64,000 nt of DNA from Hyaloraphidium curvatum. Lineage: Eukaryota; Monoblepharomycota; Hyaloraphidiomycetes; Hyaloraphidiales; Hyaloraphidiaceae. The stretch lies in the NCBI GenBank assembly GCA_025558095.1, contig JAIVFI010000010.1, positions 620,001 through 684,000 on the forward strand, in the 5' to 3' direction. The notes under the pieces are model-generated. The model was not told where the DNA came from. It worked only from the letters and a program-made list of their open reading frames with translations, and made no database searches. A program made the position numbers and the translations under genes. Numbering within the stretch: the stretch's first letter is position 1; every line of letters starts with the position of its first letter. Positions 41,754 to 51,456 of this stretch are shown here, one piece after another.

Positions 41754-42174
41754 AGTCGCCTGGAAAACTGGAGTTGAGAGCGAACTGGCACAGCGGCGTC
41801 AGCTCGCCACCAGCCCAGTGCCCCTGCTGATGCACCGGGACCACAGAGTAGCTAGAGCGCACTGATTCCGGCGTAAATTGTATACTATCCCGCCGGTCTC
41901 CTTCGGAATCAGCACCACATGTACCGTTCCAGTGACATTCGGAGTGATTTGAGAGGGCCAAGTGCTGACTGACATCGTCTTCAGAAGCAGATCACTCTGT
42001 GCCCCGAAAGTCTGGATGATGCAAGCAAGCCCGCGGTGATCTACACGACGTGTCAATGGAACGTCCACGACGACGATATGCTTGCTTTGCGAAGGCCGTC
42101 AGTACTTCCAAGGGTCGCCAAGCTCGAAAGGCAGCGATACTTCCGATACTTCATCCATGCCATTTGTTCATCCT
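41754..42174. other. Intergenic spacer
   Basis: About 420 bp, lower in GC, upstream of the zinc-finger gene and downstream of the intact MHR-domain gene. Frames here have no recognisable family sequence. It is presumably the promoter and 5' leader of the finger gene. Confidence 0.4.
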
Positions 42175-43830
42175 TCACAACGCAACGGCATCCCAGTAGA
42201 ACCCTGCGCGTCCCTCCGATCCGTCCTCCCCCACCAGGCTCTCGGGCAGCTCCCAATCCGCGCCGGGCGCGGGCACCGCGACGTGCACGCCCCTCTCGGC
42301 GCAAATCGCCGCGAACGCGGGCGCCATGCCCGCGATGCTCATCCCGAACTTCTTCCCCAGCCCCACGAGCAGCGCTCCGATCAGCTCGATCCCCTTCCGG
42401 CACTCGTCCGACCGCGCCAGGCGCAGCGCTGCGTCCTCGGGCGCCTCCCCGATCAGCTCCGAGCGCGTGTCGATGCCGCCCAGCAGCTGCAGGCCCGCCT
42501 TGAACGCCGGGGGCGCCAGGAGGTAGTACATACCCTCCATGATCCTGTCCTGACGGACCACGCCCTTGAGGAACGATGCAAACCAGAGGGCGCGGGCCAG
42601 AGCGGCCCCTTCGAAGCCCGCGATTGCGAGGCGGTCCATCACGCAGCCTTCGTGCACGAGGAGGAGCTGCACGCAGACCCGGACGTGAGCATAGGACGGG
42701 TAGATCCGCTCCCAGGTCGAGTAAAAGGGGCCGCTATCGCCGGCGAGAAATGACGATCGCAGGTCCTCGGGGAGGGCCTGCAGAATCGAGTCCGTGATGG
42801 CAGACAGGCTCGCCGCGAGCTGCTTGCGCGAGCCCGCGGGGGCACGCTTGACGATAAGCAGGAGGTTCTCCGCAAAGTTGGCGAGCTCCAGGTGGCACAG
42901 TGCGGAACCGTAACCAGAGTAGGCGTAGGCTGCGACGGAGCGAGCGTAGAGGGCGAGGCCCGCCACTGCGGCCTCAGAGAACATCACCATGGGGGAATGC
43001 GCCTTCCACATGCCTTGCAATTCAGCAAAAGCAGACGTCCAGTCCGGACGGTCGAACCAGCGTTCCCCGGAGGGGAGCAGCCGTGGGCCGTGCGCGTGGT
43101 AGTGCGTCCCGAAGCACGGCATCCCGCTAGCATCGCTCGCATTCTGGTCGAACGCACACACCGCCAGGCGCAGGCGCGTCACAGACTCGGCGTAGATCCA
43201 GGCATCCGCGTCCTCGGGAATCCCGGGGGGAAGAGCGCGCACCAGGCGCTCGGACAGCTTGACGGCGCGCCGCAGCAACGGGATCGTGTGCGCCTGCTTC
43301 CCCGCCAGCGCCGTTGCGTCCAGCAGAAGCATGTACGCCTGAGCCGACTCGAGGTCGCCGCTGCTGCCCGCGACGAGGTGCCTCTGGGCGGCCGCCACGA
43401 ACTGGAACGTCAGCTCGAAGCGGCTCTTCTTGGAGTGGCCGGGGAGCATGCGGGCGGCGGCGGCCGCGGCGGCGTAGGCCAGTCCGAAGGGAGGCGTCTT
43501 ATAGAGGCAGTTGGGTTCGATGAAGGCCGCCTCGAAGGCCCCCCGGTGGAAGAGCGGGACGAGCGCATACATAGATTCGCGGTGGAAGACGTCGACCGCC
43601 GGCCGCAGTTCCGGCGGGAACGCGGTCCCGGCGCCCGGCCCCGCAGGATTGCCTGCCGCGGACGCGGCAGAGACGTCGGCGCTGTTGTTGGCGACGGTCG
43701 AGGAGCCGTCGTCGGCAAAGGCATCGCCGCCTTCATGGTGCTCCGCGGCCTCGGCGGCCAGCGCCGCCTTGGCGGCCAGCACACACAGCTCGCTCCAGTC
43801 GCGCCCGTCTTCGCTGCCGTCTTCGGACAT
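42175..43830 (-). CDS. Fungal MHR-domain protein without a zinc cluster (intact paralogue)
   Basis: A single exon of 551 aa from ATG 43830. The fungal-specific transcription-factor domain is evident: FHRESMYALVPLFHRGAFEAAF, PPFGLAYAAAAAAARML, SAQAYMLLLDATALAGK, RLRLAVCAFDQ, and a conserved C-terminus GADWELPESLVGEDG...GFYWDAVAL. No CX2CX6C cluster precedes the domain. The frame is open further upstream to an ATG at 44202, but that extension lacks a recognised domain and differs from the paralogue. The frameshifted sister copy lies at 34750-36409 on the same strand, and the zinc-finger nuclease and protease genes lie between them. It could be a regulator that acts through a partner, or a derepressed domain protein. 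Confidence 0.75.
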   Translation of the reverse strand: MSEDGSEDGRDWSELCVLAAKAALAAEAAEHHEGGDAFADDGSSTVANNSADVSAASAAGNPAGPGAGTAFPPELRPAVDVFHRESMYALVPLFHRGAFEAAFIEPNCLYKTPPFGLAYAAAAAAARMLPGHSKKSRFELTFQFVAAAQRHLVAGSSGDLESAQAYMLLLDATALAGKQAHTIPLLRRAVKLSERLVRALPPGIPEDADAWIYAESVTRLRLAVCAFDQNASDASGMPCFGTHYHAHGPRLLPSGERWFDRPDWTSAFAELQGMWKAHSPMVMFSEAAVAGLALYARSVAAYAYSGYGSALCHLELANFAENLLLIVKRAPAGSRKQLAASLSAITDSILQALPEDLRSSFLAGDSGPFYSTWERIYPSYAHVRVCVQLLLVHEGCVMDRLAIAGFEGAALARALWFASFLKGVVRQDRIMEGMYYLLAPPAFKAGLQLLGGIDTRSELIGEAPEDAALRLARSDECRKGIELIGALLVGLGKKFGMSIAGMAPAFAAICAERGVHVAVPAPGADWELPESLVGEDGSEGRAGFYWDAVAL

Positions 43831-44407
43831 GGCGGCAAAGGCGTCGACGTGTCCTCGTCCTTGTGGTCCCTTCTTGGCAGCCGTTGAGTCAGCGCCACAT
43901 GCCGATGAAAAGACACTCGATTCGAGCAGCAGACGATGGCAATGTGTCTCCGACACGGACTCTGCAATCGCTGGCTCCAAACCATCATAGGTGCACTGAT
44001 GCGAATCGTCCACGGTATCCCGGCGCCTCCCACTTTGCTGCAGGCACCAAACCCGGCCCAACCTGTTGTGGAACTGCTCCTTTGCGCAGAGGCAGAAAAG
44101 CTCGCTGTCCGCCGTGACCGCCGTCTTCCGCTCCGCAGAGCGACATTCAACGCCGACGACTTGGGATTCCAGCTCAAAGAAAAGAAAAGCCGAATGCGCC
44201 ATGTTTCTCTCCTCGAACCCAACATTCGACGGTGCCGCATTTGAAGCTACGATCGATGGGCTCGCAAGGTTCAATGCCTGTTGCATTTGATGGGGCGTCG
44301 GCGGCAGAAAGCCCGGTCGCAGAACCAAACGAACGACTCGTCCCCGGGCCCCCGAGAGGCGTGCACTCGCCCGTCCTCTCCGCCTCCACGAGTCTCTCTT
44401 CATCATA
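43831..44407. other. Divergent intergenic region
   Basis: Separates the intact MHR-domain gene from the 2OG-oxygenase-like gene. An open frame on the minus strand continues upstream from 43830 to 44202 and could be an N-terminal extension of the MHR gene. Otherwise nothing is recognised. Confidence 0.4.
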
Positions 44408-46232
44408 ATGCAGTTCGTGAAGGAAGCCGTCGGCCTGGACGTCGAGCCCATCCGGAAGCTCCTCCGCGAGAACCCAACGCCCTTCAAGCCTTCCGAGGTC
44501 TACAATGTCGCCGAGGACCGCAAGCACGTCAACAAGGACATGAGGCGCTCCGTTTTCCGTTCCATGACCGACGCGAAGCTTTTTGACGCGGCGCAGGAGC
44601 TCGTCGCCGCATTTGCCGCGCAGGACAAGCTCCACGACTGGTTTCTCTTCCGGAACGATGTGACCGAGATCCATTACAGGTGAAGCAGATCAGATTATCT
44701 GCATCGTATAAGGGATCTTTTCTGACGCGTCCTCCTTCGTTTCTGCCCGTCTTCAACGCGTGACTCAACAGCCCCGGCGATTTCTTCAGGAGGCACCAGG
44801 ACTACCTGTCCATCACGAGCAACGCGCTGGAAGAGTGCACCATGATCGTCTGCATCACGCCCGACAAGGAGGCCGAGGGACTCGTCGGCGGCGAGACGGT
44901 TCTGCACCTTTCTTCGTCGCTCTCGCACGCCTCCAAGGCGACGACGACGCCGGGAGGCGCGATCTGCTTCCGCAAGGACATCAACCACGAGTGCAAGCCC
45001 ATCACCGCAGGTTCGGATCGTCGATTGTGCTGTACCGCGGTCTGCCGGCCGTCACTGATCACCTTTATGCGCACGACCAGGCGCGAAGCAGATCGTCACC
45101 CTGAACCTGTGGCTGGTGCCTAAGGACCGCAGCCGCGTGCTCCTGATCACGTTCCCGTCAGAGGCCGAGGCGGTGGACGATCCCGACGTGGCGAAAATCG
45201 AGGCCGCGCACAACTCCCGCAGCTGCGCCGTCAGCATCGATGCGATCCTCAAGCAGTTCCCGGACTCGCTGCTCGCCGGCCACGTGCGCTTCGCGGACTC
45301 CAAGGGCGCGGCGGAAAAGATCGTGACGTACGATTCCTCCCCCCCCTTCCCTCTCTCCCCCCCCAGCTCGCCAAGGATCTCGGCCTTCCGTACGTGACCT
45401 TCCGCATCGTGTTTGGCGAAGGTGAGCTTTCGCATGCGAGCGAGAAAAAGTGCATGCTTACAGTTCGTGATTCAGGGAGGATGGAGTACGGAGGGGAGAT
45501 GTACATGGACCCGCCGGCATCCGTCAAGAACCTGCCGCTCTGGGTCAGCTTCGGCGACTGCGACAACATCCTCTTGTTCCGCTGCCTCGGCACCACCGGA
45601 TCGTTGGATCCCATCCCGTTCGACAAGATGAACAACATGCTCACGGCGGTGCCCAAGAAGGTCGCGGAGTTGCTGGAGAAGGGCGAGCTGCTTCGGATCA
45701 AATGGGCGTGGAGGTACATATGGGGGACCAAGAAGGCTGAAGAGCCCGCCGCGGAGGGTCCCAGCGTAGAGGATCGCCATGAGCCTGAGGAAGGGTACCG
45801 CAGCCTCTGGCACGACAGCATGCACGACAGCGCTCGGTGCGACCTCGCTTTCGGCATCGGAAACAGCCGCAGCAGGGGCATCACCGCGCGGATCTTCGAC
45901 ATGGTGACCAGCACGACCATGGGAGGCTTCCCGCTCGAGAAGGTTATCTTCCTGCCCGGCACGTTGGAAGGAACGAAGCCCTCCCCCAGCACGACCATGT
46001 TCTCGATCGATCCCCGCGGCCGCACGACCTTTACGCTCATCAGGCGCGTCGCTCGACGGAAAGGATCGTCGCGATGGATCTCGTCGGCAAGGCCATGGAG
46101 CACCTGCGTTCGGGCAAGCTCAAGCTACAGCTCACGCAGAGCCACCGGAACATCGAAGAAAACTTCTGCAACGAGGCCATCTACGGCAACTTCAAGGTCG
46201 TCCAGCTTACGGGACTGGTGCACTTGGCGTGA
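44408..46232 (+). CDS. 2-oxoglutarate-Fe(II) oxygenase-like protein
   Basis: Six exons (44408-44679, 44772-45010, 45081-45322, 45367-45421, 45476-46047, 46092-46232) give 506 aa. Prolyl-hydroxylase-type residues are visible: H99 and D101 in RRHQDYLS, a second iron-ligand candidate H163 in INHECKP, a GGET/GG-A-I strand pattern between them, and GAKQIVTLNLW with K173 as the likely 2-oxoglutarate ligand. The following 330 residues (PYVTFRIVFGEG..., FDKMNNMLTAVPKKVAEL) have no recognised domain. Introns 1, 2 and 4 are well supported. Two 44-nt introns (45323-45366 with a C-rich tract, and 46048-46091 ending AAG) are less certain. The substrate is unknown. No signal peptide is seen. Confidence 0.65.
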
Positions 46233-46295
46233 ACGGCGGAGGCAAAGTGACCTCACATTGATTGGTCCGGCAATACAACAGCAACTGTTAGCTCG

Positions 46296-47742
46296 CTAGC
46301 TCTTGCCTTCCAAAAGGTCCACGCAGCGGGCGACTGCCGCAGTGATCCTCATCGCCCTCTCGTCCTTGTTCTTCTTCAGCAGGTTAGGCACGTACGCGAC
46401 AGCCACGTCCCTGTCCGGAGCGGCAATCACCACCGAGCCGCCAGCGCCACCCCATCCCACCCAGCGCCAGCCTTCGCCGAGAGCCCAGTCGGGAGTATAC
46501 GCGGTAGGAGGCGATGTCGAAAAGTCGACGGCACGACCACGAACGATCGTGCCCGGAGTGTTCCAGCCGAAACCGCCCCACGTCCTGTTGACGTGCTGCA
46601 TGTTAGCAAAACGGGCATGTTCATGCGCGAAGTGCGACCCACGTGTCGAACGGCGAGCCGAGCATGATGTCCACCTGCTCCCGGTTCCGTTCCTCAACCT
46701 GGATCGCCTTGGCCCACGTGTCCTCGTTCAGAATCCGATATCCGTTCGTGGTCCCCTTGTTGCTCCCGGTAAGGCAGTTCACCATGGTCGCCAAAGCCTT
46801 TGCGTTCCCGACGCAGCTGGCGGACGGCGACTCGCCGCGCAGAAAGGCAGGCGAATGCGACCAGATCTTGCCTGCGGCCGGATCCACATCGGCCAGCTTC
46901 GCAAGCGGTTGGAGGATCCGCACGGCAAGCGGAGCATCCAGTGCTTGCTTTACCATCCAGCCGGCATGTTGTTCCAAATAGTCGGATTCGCATATCGGGT
47001 GGCAAAAGTCAGGCGAATCCCGGACTTGGTCCGGAAGGCCGCAGTAGAACGAAATGCCCAGCTTCGGGCACCATTCCGAAGACAGAAGCTGCCCGAAAGA
47101 CTTGCGTTCCGGATGGGTCCTTCGTAGTAGTTCGTTGAGAAAAAAGCCTCGCGTTATCCCGTGGTACGCTCGAGACGCACGTCAGCGGGCTTCCTCCTAT
47201 CCACGACGCGCGGCTCACCCTTCGTTACTTTGCCGCCAAAGAGGTGGGGAGCTCCCTCCACCCTCTTGGCCAGGGCGTCCAGATCCGCCAGCTCGGCCGG
47301 TTCAGGCGCGAAGTCACCCTCGAGGGTCGGAAGTCCGCCCTGGTGTTCCAGCATGTCGCGGATCGTCACTGTCTCCTTGCCTCTCACAGCAAATTCGGGC
47401 CACAGGGACGCGATCGCGTCGTCGAATCCCAAGCGGCCTTGGGAGATGGCCTGGAGCACGGCGAGGGACTCGGGCACCTTGCCGGAAGAATGGACGATGT
47501 TGACCGTAGAACGCGTGTAAGGACGGCTCTTTTCCGCGTCCTGGAAGCCGCCGGCAATGTCCACGACGAGCTTGTTCTTGTCTGCCGCGTGGTCAGCATC
47601 CTGTGGGAGACACGAGGCGAACGGACCCACAGAAGACGGCGACGGACGCCCCTATATCGCTCCCTGCCGCCAGCGACTCGGAAAGAACATCGCGAACCGC
47701 CTCGAATCCGGGAGCGACGGTGCCTTCGATAGCTGGCGCCAT
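46296..47742 (-). CDS. Beta-lactamase-related serine hydrolase (EstB/LACTB-like)
   Basis: Four exons (47742-47631, 47581-47219, 47168-46639, 46595-46296) encode 434 aa. It is a penicillin-binding-protein-like fold usually acting as an esterase in eukaryotes. The catalytic SxxK is S69-S-G-K72. The downstream block SLWPEFAVRGKETVTIRDMLEHQGGL is typical of the family. The second motif Tyr is Y160 in YHGITRGF, created by splicing. The C-terminal GWGGAGGS forms the third motif region. Introns of 49, 50 and 43 nt have branch-like CTGACC, CTGACG and GCTAAC. No signal peptide is present, so it is probably intracellular. The substrate is unknown. Confidence 0.88.
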
Positions 47743-47894
47743 GCTCGTGTTTGGATTTGTTGAATCCAAACTTCTGGCCGGCGAGTCCAACCAAACACGC
47801 CCCCGGCACCGGAGCTTCGATTTCGCCACCGCTCCAGTTCTCACGTTCAGATCTAAGGCAGCTACATTCATTCTGTCCCATGCTTCAGCTTAGC

Positions 47895-50519
47895 CTACGA
47901 GAGGTGATCCGACACCTTCACTTTGAGGTCTGCAAGGCAAAGATCGCCGGCCGGTCAGCAAAAAATGAGACGCAGCGGACAAAGGAGCACGCACCGGGCA
48001 CATCGTGCACAATGTCGATCGTCTTTTGCACGATCGAGGGGTCCGCGAGGGTCGAAAGGTCGCCCAGCTTGCCGATCGAAGCCTCGTCGGCAACCTCTCC
48101 CGAGGCGATCTTGCGCAGGATGCGGCGCATGACTGGAAGAGCAGCCCATCAGCAGATCCACGGGGGGCGCGCACGCCGCAACCCACTTTTCCCGGAACGC
48201 GTCTTGGGCAGGTCCGGCACGATGTACATCTTCTTGGGCGCCGCGAAGGGCCCCACGACACCCCGCACGTGGGTGATGAGCGACTTCTTCAGGGCCTCCT
48301 TCCGGATGTGGTGCCCGTGTGCGGCGTCGGGCGACGGCGACAGCGGCACCGCGTCCTCCTCCTTGCTGACCACGAACACGGCCAGCGCCTCGCCCGTGAC
48401 CTCGTCGGGGACGGAGCAGCAGGCCGACTCGGAGACGGCGGGGTGCGAGACGAGGGCGGATTCGACCTCGGAGGTGGAGATGCGGTGGCCGGAGACGTTG
48501 ATGACGTCGTCGACGCGGCCGCGGATCCAGTAGAACCCGTCCTTGTCGCGGGTGGCACCGTCACCTGGACGAACCAATCAGCACCGACGCAGCACATCCT
48601 GGTGGCTAAATGACGAACCGGTGAAGTAGTAGCCGGGGTAGACCTTCAAGTAGGTCTCGAGGTAGCGCTTGTGGTCGCCCAAGCAGGTCCTGGCGATGGA
48701 CGGGAAAGCGCCCTTGCCGAGCTTGAGGGCCAGCACGCCGCCGACGTCGTTGCCGGGGATCTCGGCGCCGCTGGCGGCGTCGATCATTGCGGGCTCGATG
48801 CCGAAGAAGGGGTAGGCGCACGCGCCCGGTTTGGTGTGGTGCGCGCCGGGGAGCGTGGTCATGATGACGGAGCCGGTCTCGGTCTGCCAGCTGAAGCGCG
48901 AAACGCCGTCAGATGCCGGACCAGTAATCCACCACGCCTGATACCCACTAGGTGTCCACGATGGCGGCCTTCTCGTCGCCGCAGACCTTGTAGTACCACA
49001 GCCACGCCTCGGGGTTGATGGGCTCGCCGACCGAGCCCATGACGCGAAGCGACGAGCGGTCGTACTTCTTGACGTAGTCGTCGCCGAACTTGCGGAGCAG
49101 CCTGATGGCCGTCGGCGCGGTGTAGAGCTGCGTGATCTTGTGGGTCTCGACCGTCTGCCACAGCCGGCCGGCGTCGGGGTACGTGGGGATCGACTCGAAG
49201 ACCACCGTGGGCGCACCCATGCTCATGGGGCCGTAGAGGATGTACGAGTGGCCCGTGATCCAGCCCACGTCGGCCATGCAGCCGTAGATGTCGCCGGGGT
49301 GGTAGTCAAAGATGTACTTGAAGGTCGTCGACACGCCGAGGAGGTAGCCGCCCGTGGTGTGGAGCAGGCCCTTGGCTGGAAGACCGGGATCAACGACAGG
49401 ATCAGGCAAGGCGTTGCCGGGTAGACCCACGCTTGCCGGTCGAGCCGGAGGTGTAAAGGATGAAGAGCGGGTCCTCGGGGTTCATCGGCTCGGGCGGGCA
49501 GTACGGCCTCATCTTGACCTGTTTGGCGCAAACCAGCGGTGAGACCAGGTGGCAATTTGCCATCCAAAGAACCCACGATCTCCTCGTGCCACCAGACGTC
49601 GCGGTTCGGCAGCATGGTAATGCCGAACTCGCCCGTGCGCCTGAACACGAGCACCTTCTCCACGCTCGGGCACTGGCTCACGGCGCGGTCCACCACGGTC
49701 TTGAGCGGGTGGATCTTGCCGCCGCGCTTGGCCTCGTCGGCCGTGATGACGAGCTTGGCGCCGCAGTCCTGGATGCGGTCGCGCAGGGCGTCGGAGGAGA
49801 AGCCGGCAAAGACGACGCAGTGGACGGCGCCGATCCTGGCGGCCGCGAGCATGGCGTACAGGGCCTCGGGGACCATGGGCACTGGGGCGAGTAGGGATCA
49901 GTCCACTGGGCAGGCGCCTCGGTAGCCAAACCCACTGTAAATAGCGACGTGGTCGCCCTTCTTGATGCCGTAGCTCTTGTACAGGTTGGCCAGCTTGGAA
50001 ACCTCGGCCAGGACCTTGCCGTACGAGATGTGCTCATGCTCCCCGGGCTCGTCGCTCTCCCAGATGATGGCCGTCCTGTCGGGGTCCACCTCGGCGTGGC
50101 GGTCCACGCAGTTGTAGGCCACGTTGAGCTCGCCGCCCGTGAACCAGGTGAAGTCGCCCTCCTTCCAGGTGCCGGAGCGGACCGTCTTGTAGGGCTTGCT
50201 CCACGAGATCAGCTCCTTGGCCATCTTGTCCCAGAACGCTTCGGGGTCCGTGATCGACTCCTTGTACAATTTCTCGTACGCTGCGAGCGAAGGGACGTGC
50301 GGAGTCGGCTTGCCGGGCGCGAACAGGGACGGGGGCGGCGGGAACACGGGCTCCATGTCGGCCTCCTTGGGGGTCGGGTGGGACTCCTTGAGGATGTCTT
50401 TAGGGCGCAGAACGCCGTCAGGAGGCTGATACGGAGCACCAGACCGCGAAAAACACACCAATGTTGACTGTGTCCTTGGTCCTCGCGGTGACCGCGAATC
50501 CCCGGCTGCGATGAATCAT
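47895..50519 (-). CDS. Acetyl-CoA synthetase
   Basis: Nine exons (50519-50459, 50397-49936, 49881-49577, 49518-49431, 49375-48949, 48890-48619, 48564-48187, 48132-47995, 47929-47895) encode 721 aa. It makes acetyl-CoA from acetate, ATP and CoA through acetyl-AMP. Family blocks are present: [37 protein letters not shown], the AMP loop [54 protein letters not shown], and the catalytic Lys block [13 protein letters not shown]. All eight introns rejoin these blocks in phase. The short first exon, [14 protein letters not shown], could be a mitochondrial-type leader. Without it, translation would start at ATG 50356 and give a cytosolic form. Confidence 0.93.
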
Positions 50520-50902
50520 AGGGTGTCAAAGTCGTCCCGAAGCTCCAATTCCGGCGGCAGAGGCCCACCGAGAGTGCAGAAGCTGCGCGGGGGCGGGGGC
50601 GGCGGCGGTGCGCCCGCTAGCGGCGGTCCAGGGGGCCGCGGGGGCGGAGTAGGCGCGGGCGAGATTCGGGGCGGCGGGGGCACATCCCGCGCGCGGGGCC
50701 GCGGCGGCGGTGCCGTTTGCCCGCAGCGGCGCGCGGGCGAGGCGGGCGATCGAGGCGGCGGCGGCCGAGGCGTGCTGCTTCGTCTCTGTTGTTTGTGGTT
50801 AGCGCGGGTCGGGGTGGCGTCGCCTCGGGCCGCCGGGCGACAGTCGGAGACGTCGACCGCAGCCGGAGCTAACGCCCTTCCAGTAAAGCCTCCGAATGCC
50901 AT
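50516..50902 (-). CDS. Proline-rich open frame directly upstream of acetyl-CoA synthetase (doubtful)
   Basis: A 128-aa frame on the same strand as the acetyl-CoA synthetase gene. Its TGA overlaps the proposed ATG of that gene (ATGA at 50516-50519). The product is dominated by Pro, Arg and Ala (RPPPPRSP, PPPPRISPAPTPPPRPP). Opposite-strand Gly-rich frames exist as well, as expected for very GC-rich promoter DNA. It may be leader or promoter sequence rather than a gene. Confidence 0.2.
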   Translation of the reverse strand: MAFGGFTGRALAPAAVDVSDCRPAARGDATPTRANHKQQRRSSTPRPPPPRSPASPARRCGQTAPPPRPRARDVPPPPRISPAPTPPPRPPGPPLAGAPPPPPPPRSFCTLGGPLPPELELRDDFDTL

Positions 50903-51456
50903 TTAATGGCCTGCGAACGGCCTTTGGAGTGTGCGCCGCCCGGCGGGACCCAGGCACCGTGCAACGCCGCAGCGCCGGAACTCACTCATCGTGCCGGGGG
51001 AGCGCGTGCCGTGGCGAGGGCACGCGATGCTCCTGATGAGGCGTGCGATGCCGGGTTCGCCGCCGCCGAAGGTGGGGTGGACCGTCGTGGACGGGTTCCC
51101 GAAACGAAACGAGCCGTGACCTCACGACGCTCCGACGCTCCGACGCTCCGGATCACGAGCCACGACCCCGACGCCACAACGGAGTCTCCCGTCATCGGCG
51201 AAAACACGGCCAGACATTGGCAATCAATGGATGATTATTATTGCGGACTCTGGAGGCCAGCGTTCCATCGGATTGCTCTCCCGGAGCCTCCCGCTCGTTG
51301 CCACAGTCGATCCCTCGAAGGCGGCCGCCTTCTTGGGCCCAAGCGTCCCGAAGTGTCGCCAACTAATACGAAACCTCATTCAACGAAACTCATCTATCCT
51401 CTAAGACATCTGTCTCGAGAGAATGCCACGTCGTCAGCCCGTGCTCGAGAACCTGT
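50520..51456. other. Long intergenic stretch with a C/G-strand-biased low-complexity block
   Basis: About 940 bp between the acetyl-CoA synthetase start and the USP gene stop. 50570-50730 on the plus strand is G-rich (repeated GGCGGCGGNGG), giving overlapping Gly-rich and Pro-rich frames. 51120-51160 contains three CGACGCTC(C) units. No supported gene. Confidence 0.5.
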
